Shown: positions 1 through 5,908 of the stretch, in pieces | Numbering within the stretch: the first letter of the stretch is position 1 | How the letters are laid out: the number at the start of each line of letters is the position of its first letter | Assembly: GCA_017880715.1 (NCBI GenBank) | Contig: JADGRT010000066.1 | Location: forward strand, 1-10,278 | Reading direction: 5' to 3' | Length of the DNA: 10,278 nt | Origin: Verrucomicrobiia bacterium | GTDB taxonomy: Bacteria; Verrucomicrobiota; Verrucomicrobiia; Limisphaerales; UBA1319 | Program-made: the position numbers and the translations under genes | Notes under the pieces: model-generated | Database searches by the model: none | What the model was told of the DNA's origin: nothing | What the model saw: only the letters and a program-made list of their open reading frames with translations

Positions 1-1
1 G

Positions 2-2200
2 TTTGTCTGGGGTTTTTCCACGGCTCTCATGATGGTCTGGAGTCTCGCGGCCCCGGCGGCCGACTCCGCCGTTCAATTCGACTCGGCTAAAAAAACGTGG
101 TTGCTGCAGATGGATCATTCAGCGTATGCGTTCGGCGTGGCGCCCGGCGGCGAATTGATTCATTTGTGGTGGGGCGGAAGGCTCGCGGGCGCCGATCTTT
201 CTCCGGCCCAGGCTGGCCGCTCGTCTTGGGACGACACACTGGCCAGCGGGGAGTACCCGGCCTGGGGCGGGATGCGCTATGACGAATGTGCGATCAAGGT
301 CAAGTTTGCCGATGGCGTGCGGGATCTGCGCTTGAAATACCGGGCGCACGCCCTGCCAGCGCCGGACGAGCTCATCGTCACGCTCCAGGACACTCACTAT
401 CCATTCGAGGTGGATCTCCACTACCGGGTGCGTCCCCGGTACGATTTAATCGAACGCTGGGCGGTGGTGAAAAACCAGGGCCAGGAGCCGGTGGACTTGG
501 AACAGGTGTTATCGGCCGTGTGGCATCCGCCGCATCTCCAGAAGTGGACGATGGCCTATCTCGCCGGCAGATGGGGCGCGGAAACGCAGGTGCGCACGGT
601 GAATCTCGACCAGGGCAAGTTCCAGATCGAGAGCCGCCATGGCAGCACGAGCCATCAATTAAACCCGTGGTTCGCGGTATCCGAAGCCGGCAAGGCGGAT
701 GAGTCCGGCGGCGAAGTATGGTTTGGCGAGCTGGCCTGGAGCGGCAGTTGGAAAATCGCGGCTGAGATCACCGATAGCGGACGTCTCCAGGTGGCGGGCG
801 GCATTCACGATTTCGATTTCAACTGGCATTTGAAGCCGGATGAATCATTTTCCACACCGGTGTTCGTGGCCGGATTTAGCGCGGAAGGCATGGGCGGCGC
901 CAGCCGCCGGTTGCACGCGTATCAACTCGCCGAGGTTTTGCCCAAGCCACAGAACCAACAATTGCGCCCGGTTATCTATAATTCCTGGTATGCCACCACG
1001 TTCGACATCAACGTGGAACAGCAAATCAAGCTGGCCAGGCAGGCCCGGGATCTGGGGGTCGAGCTTTTCATGATGGACGATGGCTGGTTCGGCGCGCGGG
1101 ATCATGACCGCGCCGGCCTGGGCGATTGGTATCCGAGCAAGACCAAGTTTCCACAGGGGCTCAAGCCCTTGACCGACGCCGTCCATGGCCTCGGCATGAC
1201 CTTCGGCCTATGGGTCGAGCCCGAAATGGTCAATCCCGATAGCGACTTGTATCGCGCGCATCCGGATTGGGTGTTCCAATTCCCCAACCGTCCAGCCACG
1301 CAACAACGCAACCAGCTCATCCTCAATTTTGCCAAACCCGAGGTTCAGGAGCACCTGTTCACGGTGCTGGACAAACTGCTGTCTGAAAGCGGAATCGATT
1401 GTGTCAAGTGGGACATGAACCGTCATATCAGCGAGCCCGGCTGGACCGAAATGCCCCAGGCCCAGCAAAAGGAGGTCTGGGTCCGGCATACGCAGGGCGT
1501 CTATCGCCTCATTGACCGCCTCCGCGCAAAACATCCGCAGGTGCTCTGGGAAAGCTGCTCGGGCGGCGGCGGGCGCGCGGACATCGGCATCCTGCGGCGG
1601 ATGGACCAGGTCTGGGCCAGCGACAATACCGATCCGCTGGACCGCCTGTTCATCCAGGAGGGCTACACGCACGCCTATGCGCCCAAGACGATGGTGGCGT
1701 GGGTTACGGACAATCCGGATGGCATCAATCAGCGAAGCACGTCCCTGGCCTATCGCTTTCACTCGGCCATGATGGGCACGCTGGGCGTCGGGGGAAACCT
1801 GCTAAAATTCAGCGAGGCCGAGAAAAAGGAAGCCGCTTTCTGGGTGGCGGAATATAAACAAGCGCGTTCGCTGGTGCAGGAGGGATTGCTCTACCGGCTT
1901 CGTTCGCCGCGCGAGTCGGGGTTTTCGGCCTGTGAATACGCCGCCCCGGACCAATCCGCCGCCGTGGTTTTTGCCTTCCTGCACTCAGCCCAATTTGGAA
2001 ACCGGCTGCCGGCCATCCGGCTGCACGGGCTGCAGCCCCAGACGCGTTACCAAATCGAAGCCCGGATGTTCGACCCGAAAGCGGCGGCGCCGCTGCCCGC
2101 TCAAACGCTCAGCGGCGCGGCTTTGATGGAACGTGGTCTGACCTTGCGATTAAAGGGCGACTTCGCCAGCGCGTTGGTCCGGGTTGAGCGGATTCCTTAG
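2..2200 (+). CDS. Alpha-galactosidase, glycoside hydrolase family 36, probably exported; 5' end outside window
   Basis: Hydrolyses terminal alpha-1,6-linked galactose from raffinose-type oligosaccharides or galactomannan side chains (family knowledge). Numbering from the ATG at 29, the barrel carries MMDDGWF (348-354), GLWVEPEMV, the nucleophile Asp462 in KWDMN, the CSGGGGR loop and the acid/base Asp532 in SDNTDP. The 70-residue Asp-Asp spacing fits GH36 with retaining chemistry. An N-terminal beta-sandwich (about 20-290) and a C-terminal beta-domain (about 640-723) complete a normal length for the family. The frame stays open from 29 back to base 2 and encodes a hydrophobic stretch (FVWGFSTALMMVWSLAAPA, then ADS). 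This looks like the core and cleavage site of a signal peptide, so I place the true start before the window; the ATG at 29 is the fallback. It is most likely periplasmic or extracellular. A 175-bp gap separates it from the next gene. Substrate range within alpha-galactosides cannot be read from sequence. Confidence 0.93.
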   Translation, partial: FVWGFSTALMMVWSLAAPAADSAVQFDSAKKTWLLQMDHSAYAFGVAPGGELIHLWWGGRLAGADLSPAQAGRSSWDDTLASGEYPAWGGMRYDECAIKVKFADGVRDLRLKYRAHALPAPDELIVTLQDTHYPFEVDLHYRVRPRYDLIERWAVVKNQGQEPVDLEQVLSAVWHPPHLQKWTMAYLAGRWGAETQVRTVNLDQGKFQIESRHGSTSHQLNPWFAVSEAGKADESGGEVWFGELAWSGSWKIAAEITDSGRLQVAGGIHDFDFNWHLKPDESFSTPVFVAGFSAEGMGGASRRLHAYQLAEVLPKPQNQQLRPVIYNSWYATTFDINVEQQIKLARQARDLGVELFMMDDGWFGARDHDRAGLGDWYPSKTKFPQGLKPLTDAVHGLGMTFGLWVEPEMVNPDSDLYRAHPDWVFQFPNRPATQQRNQLILNFAKPEVQEHLFTVLDKLLSESGIDCVKWDMNRHISEPGWTEMPQAQQKEVWVRHTQGVYRLIDRLRAKHPQVLWESCSGGGGRADIGILRRMDQVWASDNTDPLDRLFIQEGYTHAYAPKTMVAWVTDNPDGINQRSTSLAYRFHSAMMGTLGVGGNLLKFSEAEKKEAAFWVAEYKQARSLVQEGLLYRLRSPRESGFSACEYAAPDQSAAVVFAFLHSAQFGNRLPAIRLHGLQPQTRYQIEARMFDPKAAAPLPAQTLSGAALMERGLTLRLKGDFASALVRVERIP

Positions 2201-2375
2201 CCGCCTGTTATTAAAGTAGGAGACGACGTGAGGAGTCTCTAAATAAACCTTCCTTTCGCGTGTTTAGCGGGCTGAACTGCTCTTTTCAGGGTGAATCATT
2301 ACCAATGGCCGGGGATCGCGCAAAATTTTCGACAATCCTGTTGCCGGCGATCCGCCGAGGCACGAAAATCATATA
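2201..2375. other. Intergenic gap between the glycosidase and the helicase
   Basis: No gene is visible in these 175 bases. A weak inverted repeat (GAGAC at 2220-2224 with GTCTC at 2235-2239) is followed by AT-rich sequence but has no T tract, so it is not a convincing terminator. I could not find a well-spaced -35/-10 pair for the helicase. The helicase frame is open upstream to a TGA at 2292-2294 but contains no ATG, GTG or TTG before 2376. Confidence 0.5.
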
Positions 2376-4847
2376 GTGGCGTCGCTTCCCAAACCTGTGG
2401 TTTCGGTTCCGGTGCGTGAGTTGATCGAGTTTGCCTTGCGTGGCGGCAACCTTGGCAGCGAAAGCGATTTCGTTGGCCGGGCGCGCGCTTTGGCGGGCAC
2501 CCGCGGCCATCAGCAAATCCAGCGTTCGCGTCCCGCTGGGTACCAAAAGGAGGTCCCGGTCGCTTACGAGGTGGATGCCGGGGAGTTGATCTTGCGGATC
2601 CAGGGACGCATCGATGGTTTTTTGGCCACGCCCGAGGAAGTGCTGCTGGAGGAGATTAAAACCATCCAGGGTTCGTGGGGCCACGTTGCCGATCCGCTGC
2701 ATTGGGCTCAAGCCAAGCTTTACGGTTATATCTATGCGCACGATCATGTCCTGGAAAAGATCACCCTGCAGTTAACCTATCTTGACCTGGACACGGGCGA
2801 GCTGACGGAGTTTCGAGAAACTCTTTCCGCGGCTGAACTGGCCGTTTTCTTTGGAGAGACGACCGCGATATATCTGGAGTGGGTATTGGAGCGCCATCGC
2901 TGGTGCCAGCAGCGCGATCGGTCCATCCGCTCGCTCGACTTTCCCTTTCCGGAATATCGTCCCGGCCAACGGAAGCTGGCAGTGGCCGCTTATCGGACCC
3001 TCGCCCGCGGCGGGCGTTTGTTCCTCGAAGCCCCGACCGGCATCGGCAAGACCATGTCAGTGCTCTTCCCGGCCATCAAAGCCTTGGCGGAAGGCAAGCT
3101 GGAACGCGTCTTCTACCTTACGGCTAGGACCGTGGGACGGGTGGTGGCGGAGCAAGCCCTTGGCGAGCTGCGACAAGCAGGTCTGCGCCTGCGCACGTTG
3201 ACGCTAACCGCCAAGGAAAAGCTTTGTGTTCAAGAAGGACAGCCGTGCGATCCGGGGAATTGTCCGTTTGCCATCGGTTATTATGACCGGCGCAAACCGG
3301 CCATGCGCGATGCCTTGAGTCACGACGGTATCACCCGCGCCGTCCTGGAGGCGGTGGCGTTAAAACATCAAGTTTGTCCCTTCGAGCTCTCGCTGGATCT
3401 GTCTGCCTGGGTCGATGCCATCGTTTGCGATTATAATTACGTGTTCGACCCCAAGGTCTATTTGCGACGGCACTTCGACAAAGAATCGGCTGACAACGGC
3501 TTGCTGGTGGATGAAGCCCACAACCTGGTCGACCGTGCCCGCGAAATGTTTTCGGCCGAAATCCACAGTCGGGAGATTCAAGAGGTGCGGCGAGCCATCA
3601 AATCGGCGGTGCCGCGTTGTGCCAAGGCGTTCACCCGGCTCATTTCGGCCATGCGAAAAATCGGTGGCGCATCCGAATTGATTACGGAACCCGCCGAACC
3701 CGCCGACCTGGCCCGCGAGTTAAACCTGTTTCCGTCTGGCCAACCGACCGAGGAGCTGCCTGCCCGGCCGGCGCCCCGGCGGGGGTTACCCCAAAACCGG
3801 AACCCGGGGCAGGAAGTTCGGACGATCCGTGAGCTGCCGGCGCAGGTAATTCCGTTGATCGAGGATGCGCTCAATGAAGCCGAAGCCTGGTTGGCTAAAA
3901 ATCAGCCGGCTGCGTTCCGCCAGCGTTTGCTGGAGCTCTTTTTTAGGCTGCATTCGTTCCTGCGGGTGGCCGGCATTTATGATGAGCACTTTGTCACGAT
4001 CGTTGAATCTGGGGAAGCGGTGCGATTACGTCTGTTTTGCCTGGATCCTTCCCATTTGCTTCGGGAGGCATTACAGCGGGGCAAGGCGGCCGTCTTTTTT
4101 TCCGCCACCCTCACCCCGATCGACTATTACCGCACGCTGCTAGGCGGGGGCGAGAGCGATCCGCTGCTGCAATTGCCATCGCCGTTTCCACCGGAAAATT
4201 TGGCGGTGCTGGTGCATAGCCGCATCCGCACGAATCTCCGGGCCCGGACTGAAACGCTGACCGACGTGTTGCAGGCGATCGCTGCGCTCGTCGAATGTCG
4301 TCATGGCAATTACCTGATCTATCTGCCCTCCTACGAATACCTCGGCATGGTGCGGGAACCCCTCGCAGCGCTCCTGCCGGCGGTGCGAATCATGGCCCAG
4401 CGACCGGGCATGACCGAGGGTGAGCGCGAGGCGTTTCTGGCGGCGTTTGCCGGCGAGAATCCGGAGACGCTGGTCGGCTTTGCCGTCATGGGAGGGATTT
4501 TCGGCGAAGGCATCGATCTGGTGGGTGACCGGTTGATAGGCGCGGTCATCGTCGGCGTGGGACTGCCGCAGATCACGGTCGAACGTGACCTGATCCGCGA
4601 CTATTTTCAGGAAAAAACCGGGGCCGGATTTGAATACGCATACAGCTTTCCCGGCATGAACCGTGTGCTCCAGGCTGCGGGGCGGGTCATTCGCTCCGAA
4701 ACCGACCGGGGGGTGGTGTTGTTTATTGACACCCGGTTCGCGCACGAGCGGTATCGATGTCTTTTCCCCCGCTGGTGGCAACCGGTTCGCGTGGCAAGCG
4801 TCAGCGACATTCGCGAAGCCGTCCACCGGTTTTGGCGGCCACCGTGA
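2376..4847 (+). CDS. PD-(D/E)XK nuclease fused to XPD/DinG-type Fe-S DNA helicase
   Basis: Predicted superfamily 2 (COG1199, Rad3/XPD/DinG-like) ATP-dependent helicase, probably 5'-3', with its own nuclease, so a likely DNA repair or recombination enzyme in the cytoplasm. The N-terminal 120 residues hold a complete RecB/Cas4-like site: His45 (GTRGH), Asp80 (GRIDG), Glu93-x-Lys95 (EIK) and Gln112-x3-Tyr116. The helicase has Walker A APTGIGKT (219-226), four cysteines placed like the XPD iron-sulfur cluster (284, 291, 296, 334), the DEAH box (379-382), SAT (576-578) and motif VI QxxGRxxR (766-773). A proline/arginine-rich segment lies around residues 450-485. Start is GTG at 2376; it is the only usual start codon in the open frame before the conserved VPVRELIEF segment, and the nearest SD-like GAGG (2357-2360) is too distant to decide. 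The nuclease domain lacks the extra cysteines of Cas4, AddB or Dna2. Exact role is unknown. Confidence 0.9.
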   Translation: MASLPKPVVSVPVRELIEFALRGGNLGSESDFVGRARALAGTRGHQQIQRSRPAGYQKEVPVAYEVDAGELILRIQGRIDGFLATPEEVLLEEIKTIQGSWGHVADPLHWAQAKLYGYIYAHDHVLEKITLQLTYLDLDTGELTEFRETLSAAELAVFFGETTAIYLEWVLERHRWCQQRDRSIRSLDFPFPEYRPGQRKLAVAAYRTLARGGRLFLEAPTGIGKTMSVLFPAIKALAEGKLERVFYLTARTVGRVVAEQALGELRQAGLRLRTLTLTAKEKLCVQEGQPCDPGNCPFAIGYYDRRKPAMRDALSHDGITRAVLEAVALKHQVCPFELSLDLSAWVDAIVCDYNYVFDPKVYLRRHFDKESADNGLLVDEAHNLVDRAREMFSAEIHSREIQEVRRAIKSAVPRCAKAFTRLISAMRKIGGASELITEPAEPADLARELNLFPSGQPTEELPARPAPRRGLPQNRNPGQEVRTIRELPAQVIPLIEDALNEAEAWLAKNQPAAFRQRLLELFFRLHSFLRVAGIYDEHFVTIVESGEAVRLRLFCLDPSHLLREALQRGKAAVFFSATLTPIDYYRTLLGGGESDPLLQLPSPFPPENLAVLVHSRIRTNLRARTETLTDVLQAIAALVECRHGNYLIYLPSYEYLGMVREPLAALLPAVRIMAQRPGMTEGEREAFLAAFAGENPETLVGFAVMGGIFGEGIDLVGDRLIGAVIVGVGLPQITVERDLIRDYFQEKTGAGFEYAYSFPGMNRVLQAAGRVIRSETDRGVVLFIDTRFAHERYRCLFPRWWQPVRVASVSDIREAVHRFWRPP

Positions 4848-4908
4848 TACCGTCTCGGAACTCATGTAAAATGTCATGTCCGCATGTCCATCCTCCAAAA
4901 GACCTTCA

Positions 4909-4953
4909 CCGGTCACTTATAGGTCGTGCGCCCGGTCAGGTTGAGCTGACCGG
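4909..4953. promoter_or_regulatory. Operator-like repeats upstream of the toxin-antitoxin pair
   Basis: A perfect 8-bp inverted repeat, CCGGTCAG (4932-4939) and CTGACCGG (4946-4953), is separated by 6 bases (gttgag). A further direct copy of the CCGGTCA core lies at 4909-4915, 23 bases upstream of the second. No T tract follows, so a terminator is unlikely. AbrB/MazE antitoxins commonly bind inverted repeats near their own promoter, so this is a plausible autoregulatory operator. The position just upstream of, or overlapping, the predicted -35 region supports that. Binding itself is inference. Confidence 0.5.
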
Positions 4954-4964
4954 CTCAGGACGGC

Positions 4965-4993
4965 TTGACGTTATAACATTTGTGATTACACTA
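4965..4993 (+). promoter_or_regulatory. Candidate sigma70-type promoter for the antitoxin-toxin operon
   Basis: TTGACG (4965-4970) and TACACT (4987-4992) are 16 bases apart, a good -35 and a moderate -10. Initiation 6-8 bases further would fall at or next to the ATG at 4999, giving a nearly leaderless mRNA. An alternative -10, TATAAC (4972-4977), matches the consensus better but has a poor -35 at about 4949-4954. That -35 would overlap the inverted repeat, and the transcript would have a short leader containing AGGA (4993-4996). Confidence 0.45.
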
Positions 4994-4998
4994 GGATC

Positions 4999-5229
4999 AT
5001 GGTGCTTGAACTAAAACTTCGCAAAGTTGGCAACTCGGTGGGCGTGATCCTGCCGAAGGAAGCTCTCACCCATCTCCAATTGGAGGAAGGCGACTCCGTG
5101 TCCGTGACGGACGGGCCGGATGGCAGCCTGCGGTTGAGTCCGTCCAAGGCCGAGGTCACGCGCCAGATGGAAGTGGTGCAGGACGTGATGAAGCGCTATC
5201 GCCACACCTTGCGTGAACTGGCCAAATGA
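4999..5229 (+). CDS. AbrB/MazE-type antitoxin (SpoVT/AbrB DNA-binding domain)
   Basis: Small 76-residue protein predicted to bind DNA as a dimer, repress its own operon and neutralise the toxin encoded directly downstream. The swapped-hairpin AbrB signature is clear in residues 5-49: LKLRKVGNSVGVILPKE, then LQLEEGDSVSV and GSLRLSP. The last 25 residues, rich in charged and hydrophobic residues (QMEVVQDVMKRYRHTLREL), should form a helix that contacts the toxin. The ATG at 4999 matches usual family N termini. The GTG at 5002 is a real alternative because AGGA at 4993-4996 is only 2 bases from the ATG but 5 from the GTG. Its stop codon overlaps the toxin start (ATGA, 5226-5229), which indicates translational coupling. 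Confidence 0.88.
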   Translation: MVLELKLRKVGNSVGVILPKEALTHLQLEEGDSVSVTDGPDGSLRLSPSKAEVTRQMEVVQDVMKRYRHTLRELAK

Positions 5230-5612
5230 AAGAGCCGGTCTGGGTCTTTCGCGAGGTGGTCTTCATGCTCCACGAGCAATCGCTGGCGCAGTTCGGCGGG
5301 TTGGCGGGCGTGCGCGACGAAGGGTTGCTGGACTCGGCACTGGGCAAACCGCTGAATCTGTTCGCCTACGGCAAGCCCACCCTTTTTGATCTGGCGGCGA
5401 GCTATGGCTACGGGATCGTTAAGAATCATCCGTTCATCGACGGCAACAAACGGACGGGTTTCATCGTCGCGGTAACATTCCTCGAACTCAACGGACTGCG
5501 CTTTGCCGCGAGTGAGGTGGACGCGACCGTGTGCACGCTCGCGCTCGCCACCGGGGAAATGAGTGAAGCAGCTTACTCGGCATGGTTGAAGGCCAACACG
5601 AAACGCGCATGA
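5226..5612 (+). CDS. Death-on-curing (Doc) family toxin, Fic fold
   Basis: 128-residue toxin of a type II toxin-antitoxin pair. The Doc signature HPFIDGNKRTG spans residues 68-78, with His68, Asp72, Asn74, Lys75 and Arg76 all present, so the active site looks intact. The segment GLAGVRDEGLLDSAL and the helix LAASYGYGIVKN are also typical of the family. P1 Doc phosphorylates elongation factor EF-Tu and stops translation; the same activity here is inference from the motif. Length is normal for Doc proteins. No clear ribosome site precedes the ATG, which overlaps the antitoxin stop, so translation is probably coupled. Its own stop overlaps the ATG of an HsdM-like relic (5609-5612). The classical partner of Doc is Phd; here it is an AbrB-type protein, a pairing also known elsewhere. 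Confidence 0.9.
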   Translation: MKEPVWVFREVVFMLHEQSLAQFGGLAGVRDEGLLDSALGKPLNLFAYGKPTLFDLAASYGYGIVKNHPFIDGNKRTGFIVAVTFLELNGLRFAASEVDATVCTLALATGEMSEAAYSAWLKANTKRA

Positions 5613-5701
5613 GCAATCCTAACGCCCTCGTCCAGAGGCTCTGGAACTATTGCGGCAGCCTCGGAACTCTTGCCCCTGCGTCTCATCCAACATTCCCGTG
5701 A
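5609..5701 (+). pseudogene. Truncated N terminus of a type I restriction methyltransferase subunit (HsdM-like)
   Basis: A 30-codon frame starts at the ATG that overlaps the toxin stop (ATGA) and ends at TGA 5699-5701. Its first 15 residues, MSNPNALVQRLWNYC, resemble the start of HsdM proteins, which usually continue with a V/LRDDG..Y...V..L..LLFLKM block. Here homology stops after about Cys15 and the remaining residues (GSLGTLAPASHPTFP) are not HsdM-like. I see no continuation in the other two frames, so this looks like a deletion or replacement rather than a simple frameshift. The HsdM match is from my memory of the family over a short stretch. The conserved overlap architecture adds weight, since AbrB-Doc pairs do occur just upstream of hsdM in type I restriction loci. 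Confidence 0.6.
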
Positions 5702-5860
5702 GCAGAACCAATGAGCACAGATCTTCAGGCATGTAACAAAACTTTGTCGCACCTGCGACAAAGTTTTGTAGGGCGATTGACAGCACGAGCAGCGGGTCAT
5801 TCCACCGGTTCCGAAATTCGGCGTCTCCGAATGCGATGGTGCGGCGGCAACCGTGGATCA
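5650..5860. other. Non-coding stretch after the hsdM relic, possible decayed or repetitive element
   Basis: Between the point where HsdM similarity ends and the terminator there is no supportable gene. The frames that cross it on both strands have no family features and run on antisense into the neighbouring gene. It contains the perfect 34-base hairpin described separately and a smaller inverted repeat, ATTCGG (5816-5821) with CCGAAT (5827-5832). I see no convincing terminal repeats or target-site duplication at its edges. Confidence 0.4.
5736..5769. repeat. Perfect 16-bp inverted repeat with a 2-base loop
   Basis: The arms ACAAAACTTTGTCGCA (5736-5751) and TGCGACAAAGTTTTGT (5754-5769) are exactly complementary, with CC between them. 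Flanking bases do not extend the pairing. The sequence is AT-rich at the base of the stem and GC-rich at the tip, the reverse of a typical intrinsic terminator. Only short U stretches would follow on either strand. It may be a repeated extragenic palindrome, a small non-autonomous element, a protein-binding palindrome or a transcription barrier between convergent genes. Confidence 0.9.
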
Positions 5861-5891
5861 AAAAAAAGGCCGCCGTCTCAGGACGGCGGCC
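5860..5891 (-). terminator. Rho-independent terminator of the beta-propeller gene
   Basis: On the - strand a 10-bp GC-rich stem, GGCCGCCGTC (+ strand 5868-5877) pairing with GACGGCGGCC (5882-5891) around a 4-base loop, is followed by eight T residues (A5860-A5867 on +). It lies 18 bases past the stop codon of the gene at 5909-7258. On the + strand a T7 run (5899-5905) follows the stem only after 7 other bases, so it may also act weakly on transcription arriving from the toxin-antitoxin side. Confidence 0.92.
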
Positions 5892-5908
5892 CAGTTCGTT
5901 TTTTTGGA

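Noticed and set aside
1208..1762. 184-codon - strand frame inside the alpha-galactosidase
   Set aside because: It is antisense to the catalytic barrel, with no start context or family features.
2220..2239. Inverted repeat GAGAC/GTCTC after the alpha-galactosidase as a terminator
   Set aside because: The stem is only 5 bp with a long loop and no T tract.
4875..4889. Two close copies of CATGTCC as a CRISPR or tandem array
   Set aside because: Only two 7-base copies one base apart; too short and too few for an array.
4140..4916. 258-codon frame on the - strand
   Set aside because: It lies antisense to the conserved C-terminal helicase motifs, has no family signature and arises from high GC in a real gene.
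5631..5645. Near-palindrome TCCAGAG-g-CTCTGGA as an operator
   Set aside because: It lies within the HsdM-like codons for VQRLWN, so it is more simply explained as coding sequence; 7-bp arms can occur by chance.
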